From DAIODI01 sp046349255 (GTDB lineage: Bacteria > Pseudomonadota > Alphaproteobacteria > Rhizobiales > Aestuariivirgaceae): a stretch of 64,000 nucleotides of DNA. Within the stretch, counting starts at the first letter, position 1. The number at the start of each line of letters is the position of its first letter. The stretch is taken from contig JAXMCR010000004.1 in assembly GCA_046349255.1 (NCBI GenBank), positions 1-64,000 of the forward strand. The letters are read 5' to 3'. Below the pieces are notes generated by a model. It saw only the letters and a program-made list of their open reading frames with translations, did no database searches and was not told the DNA's origin. Positions 25,836-34,624 of the stretch are shown here, in pieces. Position numbers and translations under genes: made by a program.

Positions 25836-26690
25836 ATGAGACCCGATGGGACGACCGCCGAGTCGGCGGATCTGGCGAAGTTCGGCTATGTCGTCCTCCG
25901 CAATTTCTTCGATGACCGCCAGGTGCGCCTGCTGCGGACGCTGTCCGACGGGATGACGGCGGACGCGGCGAAGATCCTCGCCGAGTCGATCGAGAGCGGC
26001 GTCAATCCGGCAGCGCGCGCCGCCGCGCGCCCGCAGGAGCTGATCGTGGTTCCCGAGGCGAGCGATCCCCGCCAGGTGTGCCGCTACGAGTTCATGTACG
26101 GGTACAGCAGCGGGCTGCGCCGCCTGATCGACGAGCTCATCCTGCCCCGGGCTTCCGAATTGCTCGGCGACGACCTAGTGATCTTCAAGGACAAGACCAA
26201 CGAGAAGTCGCCGGGCGGCGGCGCGTTCGGGCCGCACCAGGACTTCGCGGCCTACAAGCACTTCGAGCCGCGCTACAACCTCACTGCGATGATCAGCATC
26301 GACAGCGCGACGCTGGAGAACGGCTGCGTGCAGTTCGCCGACAACTACGCGACGCTCCCCGACGCCGTTACTCCGTACACGACCGAAGTGACGGAAGGGC
26401 GGGCGCTCTACCGCACGCTCGCCAACGGCGACCTCGTTCCGGAAGTTGCCCACCACATGCGCTGGCGGCCCGTCGCGACGACCCCCGCCGATCTCGTGCT
26501 CTTCGATTCGTTCGTGCCGCACTATTCCGAAGCGAACGCGAGCCAGGCGTCGCGGCGCGCGATGTTCATCACCATGAACCGTCGCAGCGAGGGCGAACAC
26601 TACGACGCGTACTACCGCGACAAGCGGCAGAATTATCACGACCCGAAGTTCCACGTCTCGACCCCGACCTGGCGCGTCGAAACGATGTGA
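25836..26690 (+). CDS. Phytanoyl-CoA dioxygenase (PhyH) family protein
   Basis: This 284-residue Fe(II)/2-oxoglutarate-type oxygenase has the metal triad His134-x-Asp136 in GPHQDF and distal His229 in FVPHYSEAN, with Arg240/Arg241 placed to bind 2-oxoglutarate. The N-terminal KFGYVVLRNFF is the usual PhyH opening. I chose ATG 25836 because GGGGA lies about 10 bases upstream. The frame from 25794 is longer but unsupported. It is followed after 21 bp by a glutamine amidotransferase, so the two form an operon. The substrate is unknown. PhyH members hydroxylate lipids, betaines (ectoine) and many secondary metabolites. Confidence 0.85.
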   Translation: MRPDGTTAESADLAKFGYVVLRNFFDDRQVRLLRTLSDGMTADAAKILAESIESGVNPAARAAARPQELIVVPEASDPRQVCRYEFMYGYSSGLRRLIDELILPRASELLGDDLVIFKDKTNEKSPGGGAFGPHQDFAAYKHFEPRYNLTAMISIDSATLENGCVQFADNYATLPDAVTPYTTEVTEGRALYRTLANGDLVPEVAHHMRWRPVATTPADLVLFDSFVPHYSEANASQASRRAMFITMNRRSEGEHYDAYYRDKRQNYHDPKFHVSTPTWRVETM

Positions 26691-26711
26691 CGTCCGCGAA
26701 GGAGGGCGCCG

Positions 26712-27437
26712 ATGAAGACACTCGTGCTGCAGCATGTCGACGTCGAGCACCCCGGTATCTTCCGGGACTTCCTCCGTGCGGACGGCATCCACTGGGATAC
26801 GGTCGAACTCGATCGGGGCGAGGCGATCCCCGATCTCGACCCTTACGGCCTGATGATCGTGATGGGCGGTCCCCAGGACGTCTGGCAGGAGGACGAGCAC
26901 CCCTGGCTCGTCGCGGAAAAGCAGGCGATCCGGCGCTTTGCCGTGGAGCTCGGGCGGCCGTTTCTCGGCATCTGCCTCGGCCACCAGTTGCTCGCCGAAG
27001 CGATCGGCGGGCGCGTGGGGCCGGCGCGGCATCCCGAAGTGGGCGTCCTGACGGTGGAGCGCACCGCCGCCGGGCGGGCAGACCCGGTGTTCGCCAACCT
27101 CGCCGACCCGCTGACCGTGCTGCAGTGGCACAGTGCCGAAGTGCTGGACCTCCCGTCCGCAGCAACCGTACTCGCCCGCTCCGACAAGTGCGCCGTGCAG
27201 GCGTTCCGCTACGGCGATCACGCCTACGCCATGCAGTTCCACGTCGAGCTGACGCGCGACACCGTCCGTGAATGGTCCGTCATCCCCGCCTATGCCGCGG
27301 CGCTCGACAAGGCGCTGGGGGCAGGGGCGGTGACCGATCTCGACCGCGCGGTGACGAGCCGCATCGGGCGCTTCAACGCCGATGCGCGAAGCATGTACGA
27401 CGGGTACATGGCGACCTTGCGCAGCTTCGCGGCCTGA
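26712..27437 (+). CDS. Class I glutamine amidotransferase domain protein
   Basis: This 241-residue stand-alone GATase1 domain has Cys88 in GICLGHQ, and His177 and Glu179 in MQFHVELT, the complete Cys-His-Glu triad. GGPQDV near residue 52 forms the oxyanion strand. It is related to the GMP-synthase-like amidotransferase family. Such proteins either donate ammonia to a synthetase partner or hydrolyse gamma-glutamyl amides. No synthetase lies next to it. Operon with the PhyH oxygenase suggests a shared small-molecule pathway. Confidence 0.88.
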   Translation: MKTLVLQHVDVEHPGIFRDFLRADGIHWDTVELDRGEAIPDLDPYGLMIVMGGPQDVWQEDEHPWLVAEKQAIRRFAVELGRPFLGICLGHQLLAEAIGGRVGPARHPEVGVLTVERTAAGRADPVFANLADPLTVLQWHSAEVLDLPSAATVLARSDKCAVQAFRYGDHAYAMQFHVELTRDTVREWSVIPAYAAALDKALGAGAVTDLDRAVTSRIGRFNADARSMYDGYMATLRSFAA

Positions 27438-27446
27438 TACGCTCCG

Positions 27447-27722
27447 CTACCGCGGGCTGACGTCCCGGTTCGTCGTATCCCGATGGAGCGCTGTCCGGGC
27501 CGGAAACCACGCCTGGCTTCCCTCGTTCGCATCGTAGGCCTTGGGCTCAGCGACCGCGGGTGCGCCCATGAAGCCCGCTTCGAGCTGCTCGTCGGGATCG
27601 GTGAACTTGGCGCTTCCGTCGAAGTTGGTGTTGCCGTCGGGATCGACCATGAAGGCGTTTGCACTGCCTGTGCAGAGCAGGCCGCAGCAGCCGACGGTGG
27701 CAAAGAGGAGCCGAAGCTTCAT
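27447..27722 (-). CDS. Small exported protein of unknown function
   Basis: This 91-residue protein starts at ATG 27722 with a signal peptide (MKLRLLFATVGCCGLLCTG, cleavage near SANA|F). The mature part is short, acidic and disordered-looking (VDPDGNTNFDGSAKFTDPDEQ, PKAYDANEGSQAWFP). No lipobox of the L-[AS]-[GA]-C type is present despite the Cys residues. I do not recognise a family. Convergent with the amidotransferase gene, 9 bp away, and divergent from the Rieske oxygenase. Confidence 0.65.
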   Translation of the reverse strand: MKLRLLFATVGCCGLLCTGSANAFMVDPDGNTNFDGSAKFTDPDEQLEAGFMGAPAVAEPKAYDANEGSQAWFPARTALHRDTTNRDVSPR

Positions 27723-27873
27723 CTCGTCTTCTCCGCAAGTGTCCCGACCATCGTCAGGATAGTCGAGTTCTGCTGTCGCCGCCATGGCGTCGGACGCGTC
27801 CCCATACGGCCATTGGACGCACCGGCCGCATCTGCACTAGGCTTGCGCCGGCAAACACACGGGAACGTCTGCC

Positions 27874-29070
27874 ATGACGGAGCAATGGGTTCACCGGATG
27901 CGGCCCGGGTTCGGGCTGCCCGCCGACTTCTACCGCAGCGAGGACCTGTTCGCGCTCGAACAGGAGCGCATCTTCCGCCGCTACTGGTTCTTCGCCGGGC
28001 ATTCCGTGGAGCTGCCCGCCCCGGGCGACTACGTGACGCTGACGGTGGGCGGGGCGCCCGTCGTCGTGGTGCGCGACCGCGACGGCATCCTTCATGCCCA
28101 CCATAACGTCTGCCGCCACCGCGGCTCGATCATCTGCACGCAGGAGAAGGGACGTGCAGGCCGCCTCGTCTGCCCCTACCACGCCTGGTCCTATGCGCAC
28201 GACGGAGCGCTCGTGGGCGCGCCCACGATGGGCGATGCGTTCGACAAAACCCTCTATCCACTGAAGCGCGTTCATGTCGGCGAGTTCGACGGCCTGATCT
28301 TCGTCAACCTGTCGGAGAAGCCCTCGCCCTTCTCGGACCTGCGCGATCATCTTTCGCCGGTCCTGAAGTCGCAGGGGATGGCCAAGGCGAAGCTCGCCCT
28401 CGTGCGCGACTACGTGCTCGACGTGAACTGGAAGATCATCGTCGAGAACAATCGCGAGTGCTATCACTGCGAGGCGAACCACGCGGGCTACGTCTCGGTC
28501 CAGTACGACACCGAGAATGACAATCCCGCCATGGCGCAGGAGATCGCCGAGCGATTGGGCGAGTGCCGGATACGGTGGGATCGGGCGGGACTGGACGTCA
28601 GCCGCGTCAACACGTCGTCGAACTCGACCGCCGAATGGTTTCGCGCCAACCGCACGCCGGTGCGCAAGGGCATGGTGACGGAGAGCCACGACGGGCAACT
28701 GGTCTGCCGCGTTCTGATGGGTGGCTTCACCGACCCGGACATGGGCACGGCGCGGGCCAACACGAACATCAACTTCTGGTGCCACGCCAACGCCGATTAT
28801 GCCCACACGGTGCGCATCACGCCGGTGTCGCCGACGAAGACGGTCGTGCGCGGCTACTGGCTCGTCGACGAGGCCGCGGTCGAGGGCCGCGACTACGATC
28901 CCGAACGGGTGGCTTCGTTCCACCACGAGGTGATGACGGAGGACTGGGAGATCTGCCGTCGCCAGTGGCTCGGCGTGATGTCGCCCGGTTTCGAGCCCGG
29001 ACCGTATTCGCCCACCAAGGAAGCAAACGTCGAGCGGTACCTGCGCTGGTACGAACGACAGATCGGCTAG
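27874..29070 (+). CDS. Rieske oxygenase, quaternary-amine demethylase type (GbcA/CntA/Stc2-like)
   Basis: This 398-residue alpha subunit of a Rieske non-heme iron oxygenase has the 2Fe-2S ligands Cys80, His82, Cys100 and His103 (CRHRG, CPYHAW) and the iron-site segment NNRECYHCEANH with His198 and His203. The bridging residue before the first His is Glu195 rather than the Asp usual in aromatic dioxygenases. Glu occurs there in carnitine monooxygenase CntA and relatives such as glycine betaine monooxygenase GbcA. N-demethylation of a quaternary ammonium compound with release of formaldehyde is therefore likely. The reductase (GbcB/CntB type) is not in the window. Confidence 0.82.
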   Translation: MTEQWVHRMRPGFGLPADFYRSEDLFALEQERIFRRYWFFAGHSVELPAPGDYVTLTVGGAPVVVVRDRDGILHAHHNVCRHRGSIICTQEKGRAGRLVCPYHAWSYAHDGALVGAPTMGDAFDKTLYPLKRVHVGEFDGLIFVNLSEKPSPFSDLRDHLSPVLKSQGMAKAKLALVRDYVLDVNWKIIVENNRECYHCEANHAGYVSVQYDTENDNPAMAQEIAERLGECRIRWDRAGLDVSRVNTSSNSTAEWFRANRTPVRKGMVTESHDGQLVCRVLMGGFTDPDMGTARANTNINFWCHANADYAHTVRITPVSPTKTVVRGYWLVDEAAVEGRDYDPERVASFHHEVMTEDWEICRRQWLGVMSPGFEPGPYSPTKEANVERYLRWYERQIG

Positions 29071-29224
29071 GACCGCCGGCGCCGACGGCAGGCTCCTCGA
29101 AAATCGGTTCGTCTACGGAAAATCTGCGATTGACTTCCGCCGCCCGTGCGGTCGAGTAGGCGCTTGTGCCGAAGCGTCGCGTCTTTCGCGGGAGCCGCCG
29201 CGCGTGACGGCAAGGGAGGACTTC

Positions 29225-30253
29225 ATGGCCGCAGGTTCAACGCCCGATCCATCGCACATCCAGCAGATCGGCATGGGGTTCTTCGCGTCGAAGGCGCTGC
29301 TGTCCGCGGTGGAGCTCGGCCTTTTCACGGCGCTCGCCCGACAGGCGATGACCGCGGACGAACTCGCCCGGGCGCTCCACCTTAATCCTCGCGCCGTTCC
29401 CGATTTTCCCGACGCCCTGGTGGCGCTCAAGCTGCTCGATCGCGAGGGCGACGGTCCCTCGGCGCGATATCGCAATACGCCGGCGACTAACCTCTTCCTC
29501 GATCGCGACAAGCCGACGTACATCGGCGGGCTGCTCGAGATGGCGAATGCGCGCCTCTACGGCTTCTGGGGCAATCTCACCGAGGCGTTGAAGACCGGCC
29601 AGCCGCAGAACGAAACGAAGACGGGCGATTCGCTCTTCGCCAAGCTCTACGAGTCGCCTGAAAGACTCGAGCAATTCATGAACGCGATGGCCGGCGCGTC
29701 CGCCGGCAACTTCAAGACGTTCGCCGAGCGGTTCGACTTCTCGCGGTATCGCACGCTTTGCGACGTGGGCGGCGCGACGGGGCAGCTCTCGATCTTCGTC
29801 GCGCATGCGCATCCGCACATGCACTGCCGATCCTACGATCTTCCCGCCGTGCTGCCGATCGCCAACCGTCACATCAAGGCGTCTGGCCTCGAGGGGCGCG
29901 TGGAAGCGGTATCCGGCGACTTCTTCGTCGAACCGCTGCCGAAGGCGGACGTGATCACGATGGGCATGATCCTGCACGACTGGAACCTCGAGAAGAAGCA
30001 GATGCTGATCGGCAAGGCCTTCGAGGCGCTCCCCGAGGGCGGCGCCTTCGTGGCGATCGAGACGCTGATCGACGATGCCCGCCGCGAGAATGCGATGGGC
30101 CTCCTCATGTCGCTGAACATGCTGATCGAGTTCGGTGACGCCTTCGACTATACCGGCGCCGACTTCGCGCGCTGGTGCAGGGATGCCGGGTTCCGGAAGG
30201 TCGAGATCATGCCGCTCGTGGGCCCCTCGAGCGCGGCCATCGCCTACAAGTAG
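29225..30253 (+). CDS. SAM-dependent O-methyltransferase-family protein
   Basis: This 342-residue protein has the layout of the class I small-molecule O-methyltransferases related to acetylserotonin and caffeate OMTs. An N-terminal winged-helix dimerisation domain (SALLSAVELGLFTAL, LARALHLNPRAVPDFPDAL) comes first. A Rossmann domain follows with the SAM motif LCDVGGATG near residue 180 and the catalytic-region GMILHDWNLEKK near 250. ATG 29225 has GGGAGG upstream. Methyl acceptor unknown. It stands alone between the Rieske oxygenase and the PQQ dehydrogenase. Confidence 0.85.
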   Translation: MAAGSTPDPSHIQQIGMGFFASKALLSAVELGLFTALARQAMTADELARALHLNPRAVPDFPDALVALKLLDREGDGPSARYRNTPATNLFLDRDKPTYIGGLLEMANARLYGFWGNLTEALKTGQPQNETKTGDSLFAKLYESPERLEQFMNAMAGASAGNFKTFAERFDFSRYRTLCDVGGATGQLSIFVAHAHPHMHCRSYDLPAVLPIANRHIKASGLEGRVEAVSGDFFVEPLPKADVITMGMILHDWNLEKKQMLIGKAFEALPEGGAFVAIETLIDDARRENAMGLLMSLNMLIEFGDAFDYTGADFARWCRDAGFRKVEIMPLVGPSSAAIAYK

Positions 30254-30404
30254 CACTCGTCGACAATCGCTTCCGCCGAAACGGTTGCATCGGAAGGCCC
30301 GCGCGTCGCGCATGCCCTTTATCTCCTCATAAGCAGTTCTTGTTTGCCGCCATCGATGCCTAGAGTGGCGGCGGGAGGACTTGCGCTAGATCGAGGAGGC
30401 ATCG

Positions 30405-32159
30405 ATGCATAGCTCACGTCTTCCGCTGGCCCGGATCGCCAGCGTTCTCTCCCTGCTGCTGTTCGCACCGTCACCCGGCGATGCAAAGCCGGTGACCAGC
30501 GACGATCTCGTCAGTGCACAGAAGGATGCCGGCGAGTGGCTGATGTACGGCCGCGACTATCGCAACTGGCGCTACAGTCCGCTCACCGAGATTACCCCCA
30601 AGAATGCGGAGAAGCTCAAGCCCGTGTGGGCGATGTCGACGGGCGGCCAGTTCGGGGGGCTCGAGGCGACGCCGCTGTTCCGCGACGGTACGCTCTACTT
30701 CTCCGCCGACTACGGGCGCGTGTTCGCCGTGGATGCGCGCACAGGCAACATCGTCTGGCGCTACGAGCCCGAGTACGAGCAGGGCTTCAACGCGGTGCTG
30801 TGCTGCGGCCCGATTCACCGCGGCGTCGCGCTCGCCGACGACCTGGTGATCACCGCGCGTCTCGATGCGCAGCTCGTGGCTCTCAATCGCGCCGACGGCA
30901 AGATCGTCTGGCAGACGAAGATCGACGAGTGGAAGAACGGCGTCACGACGAACTCGGCCCCGCTCGTCGTGAAGGATCACGTCTTCATCGGCGTGTCCGG
31001 CGGCGAGTACGGCGTCCGGGGCTACCTCAACTCCTACAACCTGAAGACCGGCAAGCTCGAGTGGCAGACCTACACGGTGCCGGCCCCCGGCGAGCCCGGC
31101 AGCGACACCTGGCCCAAGGACGACAGCTGGAAGAAGGGCGGCGGGCCGACCTGGCTCACCGGCAGTTACGAGCCCGAGACGAACACGCTCTACTGGGGCG
31201 TCGGCAATCCCGCCTCGTGGCAGGCGGACACGCGGCCGGGCGACAATCTCTGGACCAACTCCATGCTGGCGCTCGACCCCGACACCGGCAAGATCAAGTG
31301 GGGGTTCCAGTACACGCCGAACGACGGCTGGGACTATGACGGCATGGCGACGCCGATCCTGATCGACGCGAAGATCGACGGGAAGGAACGCAAGACGGCG
31401 ATGGTGTCCAACCGCAACGGCTACTTCTACGCGATCGACAGGACGAACGGGAAGTTCATCTACGCGATGCCGATGGTCGAGGGCATCAACTGGGCCAAGG
31501 GCATCGACCCCGTGACGGGCAAGCCTCAGGAGGTCGAGGCCAAGAAGCCGAAGCAGGGCAGCAAAGTCGAACCGATCGTGCCGGGGCTTGAAGGCGGCAC
31601 CAACTGGTTCCCGCCGGCGTTCGATCCGGAGACCGGGCTGTTCTACGTCTCGGTGAACCAGTGGGGCATGGGGCTCACCTCGTGGGAGAAGGGCAAGCTC
31701 CAGTACAAGCCCGGCGACACCTACATGGGCGTCGACTACCAGATGTACCGCATGGGCCAGACGATCGGCCACCTGCGAGCGATCGACGTGGCGAACAAGA
31801 AGGTCGTGTGGGACGTGCCGAGTTCACTGCCGATGTTCGCCGGCATCCTCGCCACCAAGGGCGGCGTGGTGTTCACCGGCGACCAGCGCGGGCGGTTCCT
31901 GGCCTATGACGCCAAGAGCGGCAAGGAGCTGTGGAAGTTCCAGACCGGGTCCGGCATCAATGCATCGCCGATCACCTACGAACTCGACGGCAAGCAGTAC
32001 GTCGCGATCCTCTCAGGCCTCGGCGGCGATCCGAGCTTCTACTACTCGGCGCCGAAGGGCGGCATGCTGTGGGTCTTCGCCATCGACGGCAAGGTCCAGG
32101 AAGGCGACCTCTACAACGCGAAGGTCATCGAGACCATGCTGCCGAGCCTGAAGCAGTGA
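30405..32159 (+). CDS. PQQ-dependent alcohol dehydrogenase, lanthanide-type active site
   Basis: This periplasmic eight-bladed quinoprotein has 584 residues, including a signal peptide (cleavage near GDA|KP, residue 27). It oxidises methanol, ethanol or larger alcohols and passes electrons to cytochrome c. Features are the vicinal disulfide Cys133-Cys134, metal ligands Glu201 (GGEYGVRG) and Asn268 (GNPASW), catalytic Asp310, and Asp312 in GWDYDG. The extra Asp two residues after the catalytic one is the known marker of lanthanide-dependent XoxF/ExaF/PedH enzymes. In calcium MxaF it is Ala. Preceded by GAGGAGG. Followed by its cytochrome c with a 4-bp overlap. No PQQ synthesis genes in the window. 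Confidence 0.9.
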   Translation: MHSSRLPLARIASVLSLLLFAPSPGDAKPVTSDDLVSAQKDAGEWLMYGRDYRNWRYSPLTEITPKNAEKLKPVWAMSTGGQFGGLEATPLFRDGTLYFSADYGRVFAVDARTGNIVWRYEPEYEQGFNAVLCCGPIHRGVALADDLVITARLDAQLVALNRADGKIVWQTKIDEWKNGVTTNSAPLVVKDHVFIGVSGGEYGVRGYLNSYNLKTGKLEWQTYTVPAPGEPGSDTWPKDDSWKKGGGPTWLTGSYEPETNTLYWGVGNPASWQADTRPGDNLWTNSMLALDPDTGKIKWGFQYTPNDGWDYDGMATPILIDAKIDGKERKTAMVSNRNGYFYAIDRTNGKFIYAMPMVEGINWAKGIDPVTGKPQEVEAKKPKQGSKVEPIVPGLEGGTNWFPPAFDPETGLFYVSVNQWGMGLTSWEKGKLQYKPGDTYMGVDYQMYRMGQTIGHLRAIDVANKKVVWDVPSSLPMFAGILATKGGVVFTGDQRGRFLAYDAKSGKELWKFQTGSGINASPITYELDGKQYVAILSGLGGDPSFYYSAPKGGMLWVFAIDGKVQEGDLYNAKVIETMLPSLKQ

Positions 32160-32530
32160 CGCGCGCTTCTTGCGCCGGCGGGCGCGCGCCGCGGCGCGCA
32201 CGCCTGCTGCTTCTCGCGGGACTGCTCCTGCTTCCGCTCGCGCTCGCGAGCGGCGTCGCCGGGGCGGACGACGTGACGGACCCCGTGATCGGCAAGCCGG
32301 ACGCGATCGCCGCCGGTCGCGAGATCTACGGCAGCAAGTGCTACGTGTGCCACCACAGCAGGGGCGCCCGCGGGCCGAACCTGTTCGCCACCAAGCTGAC
32401 GGACCAGCAGTTCCTGGAAACGGTGATCAACGGCCGACCGGGGACGCAGATGCCGGCGTTCGGCTTGCGGCTCACGCCCGACGAGGTCTGGCAGGTGCAC
32501 GCGTTCGTCAAGTCGACCGACCACTACTGA
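32156..32530 (+). CDS. Exported cytochrome c (electron acceptor of the PQQ enzyme)
   Basis: This 124-residue c-type cytochrome is read from a GTG that overlaps the dehydrogenase stop (GTGA). A basic start and hydrophobic segment (RRARLLLLAGLLLLPLALA) form the signal sequence. The heme site is CYVCH at 62-66 and the axial Met is Met99 in GTQMPAF. Single-heme class I fold. Position and overlap indicate it carries electrons from the PQQ dehydrogenase to the oxidase, as XoxG or cytochrome cL do. Confidence 0.88.
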   Translation: MTRASCAGGRAPRRARLLLLAGLLLLPLALASGVAGADDVTDPVIGKPDAIAAGREIYGSKCYVCHHSRGARGPNLFATKLTDQQFLETVINGRPGTQMPAFGLRLTPDEVWQVHAFVKSTDHY

Positions 32531-32545
32531 CGGCTGGGGCAGATC

Positions 32546-34366
32546 TCACGCGGCTGAAGGTGTCGTGGTGGTGGTCCGCTCCTGGACGGCAGCGGCGGCC
32601 GCCAGCGATGCGACCGTGTCGTGCAGGCCGCCGGCTGCCGCAAGGCCCAGAGCCTTGAGAGGGGCGAGCTGCTCGCTCGAAAGATCGGCGGGAGGGTGCG
32701 CGCACAGGGTCACGGGCGCGTCGTGCTGCACGCGCTTCAGCCGGCGGGCGAGATAGACGACCTGCGGCACGCGCTCCTCGACGTTGAACAGGAAGAGCGC
32801 CGCCTGGCGCGGCTGCTCGACGATCGTGGCGAGTTCGAGCACGCTGAGCGTTCGTGCATCGAGGCCCTTCGCGCGCAGCAGCCCCTCGAGCGCATAGGCG
32901 CCGACCTCATCCAGCGGCGATTGACCGGGGATGCAGGCGACGTCGAGCGCCTGGGCGGACGGGGATGCTTTTTCCCGCCCGTTCGTCTCGAACAGCGCTT
33001 CGAGGACGGTGAACGCGGAGTCGCGGATCTGCAGGAGCGTCTGCCGGTTGAGCTTCTGGAGGAGCGCATCCGATTGCGCCAGCTCGAGGCCGGGGAGCAC
33101 CACGGTCTCGAGGTAGGATTCGAGCGAGGTCTCCGCCGAAATCCGTTCGGCCTGCTCCAGCGCTTCGTAAGGATCGGCGGCGAGCATGCGCTGGTAGAAG
33201 TTCTGCGCCGGTGTCAGCGCCGGGGTGTCGCTCAGCAGGACGTGCACGAAGTTCAGCCCCTCGAGGTGCTGGCCGAACACCGTGACGACGGCGGTGAGCG
33301 GAACCGCCAGCAGCAGTCCGAGCGGCCCCCACAGCAGCGTCCAGAAGATCGCCGCGACCAGGATCGCGATCGCCGAGAGGCCGGTCGAGCTCGCCTGCAG
33401 GAGGGGCTCGACGACGAGGTTGGTGACGCCTTCGGCTGCGAGGAACAACACGCCCACGAGGATCACGGGCGTCCATCCGGGATCGATGGCGGCCGCCAGC
33501 GCCAGGGGGATCGCCGCCGCAATGAACACGCCGACCATCGGCACGAAGCGCAGGACGCCCGACAGGATCGCCCACAGCGCGGCGTTCGGAACGCCGATCA
33601 GCCACAGGCCGGCGCCGATCGCGAGGCCGAAGCCCGTGTTGATCGCGACGAGCGTCAGGAAGTAGGAGCTCAGCCGCTGGCCCGCCTCGTCGAGCGCCAC
33701 CGTTGTGCGCTTCAGGTCGTGCGTGCCGAGCAGCCGGATCGCGCGGTCGCGCACGTCGCTGCGGTTGAGGAGGAAGAAGATCACCAGCACCACGACGACG
33801 CCGATCGTTGCGAGCGGCGTCAGCGCCACGGCGATGATGCGCGAGATCTGGTCGAGCGGCGTCGGCGGCGGGGTGTGGATCTCGACCTGGATCGGCCGGT
33901 CATTCGGCACGGTGAGCGTGGTTCCCTGCTGGCCGGCCTGCGTCGTTTCCAGCTCCTTCTGCAGGTCGCGGAGCGTCTCGCCCGCCTTCTCGATGGCGGA
34001 GCCCGATCCGCCGGTGAGGTGGCCGATGGCGCGCACCTTGTCGCGCAGGGCGTTCTCGTACTGCGGCAGCGACTGGCCGAGCTCGCTCGCCTGCTTGGTG
34101 ACGACCGCACCGATCCCGAACAGCAGCAGAAAGGCGATCGCCACCGTGACGGTGACCGCGACGGCCGACGGCAACCGCCACCGCCGCAACGCCTCGACGA
34201 TCGGGGAGAGCACGAACGCGAGCAGGATCGCGATCGCGATCGGCACGAACAGCTCGCGGCCGAAGTAGAGAGCCGCCACCACCACGGTGCCGATGACGCA
34301 GCGCTCGAGAAGCGAGTGCCCGCTCCCGTCGCCTCCACCCGATATCGTCTCTATTTCGCGCGCCAT
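32546..34366 (-). CDS. AI-2E family (PerM-like) permease with long soluble tail
   Basis: This protein of about 606 residues starts at the ATG at 34366. The first 375 residues match the AI-2E transporter/PerM family: paired N-terminal helices (RELFVPIAIAILLAFVLSPI), a cytoplasmic helical loop and the cluster of helices around FVPMVGVFIAAAIPLALA and WGPLGLLLAVPLTAVV. The following 230 residues (from about GQHLEGLNFVHVLL) form a mostly helical soluble extension. It holds LNRQTLLQIRD and ends in an Ala/Thr-rich tail. Such C-terminal extensions recur in proteobacterial homologues and have no assigned function. Substrate unknown, and AI-2 export is only one proposal. Confidence 0.82.
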   Translation of the reverse strand: MAREIETISGGGDGSGHSLLERCVIGTVVVAALYFGRELFVPIAIAILLAFVLSPIVEALRRWRLPSAVAVTVTVAIAFLLLFGIGAVVTKQASELGQSLPQYENALRDKVRAIGHLTGGSGSAIEKAGETLRDLQKELETTQAGQQGTTLTVPNDRPIQVEIHTPPPTPLDQISRIIAVALTPLATIGVVVVLVIFFLLNRSDVRDRAIRLLGTHDLKRTTVALDEAGQRLSSYFLTLVAINTGFGLAIGAGLWLIGVPNAALWAILSGVLRFVPMVGVFIAAAIPLALAAAIDPGWTPVILVGVLFLAAEGVTNLVVEPLLQASSTGLSAIAILVAAIFWTLLWGPLGLLLAVPLTAVVTVFGQHLEGLNFVHVLLSDTPALTPAQNFYQRMLAADPYEALEQAERISAETSLESYLETVVLPGLELAQSDALLQKLNRQTLLQIRDSAFTVLEALFETNGREKASPSAQALDVACIPGQSPLDEVGAYALEGLLRAKGLDARTLSVLELATIVEQPRQAALFLFNVEERVPQVVYLARRLKRVQHDAPVTLCAHPPADLSSEQLAPLKALGLAAAGGLHDTVASLAAAAAVQERTTTTTPSAA

Positions 34367-34624
34367 CCCGCATCCTAACCAACCACCCGGCGACGCGAAA
34401 CGCGCGAGGAGGCGAAATGGCTGCACAGAAGGCCTGCGCCGCTTGGCACGCCGGCTGCAAGTCCCGCCGTGTTGCGTTGTCCCTGTTTCGGAAACTGCCA
34501 GGCGCTCGCCAACGGGAGGTTTCAAATCCCGGATCGAGCGCAACCGGAAGCCGAACCAACCGTTCGTGCTCGGACCGGCGGTGATCTGCTAAATACGTCC
34601 GAGAGAACGCGAAAGAGGACAAGC

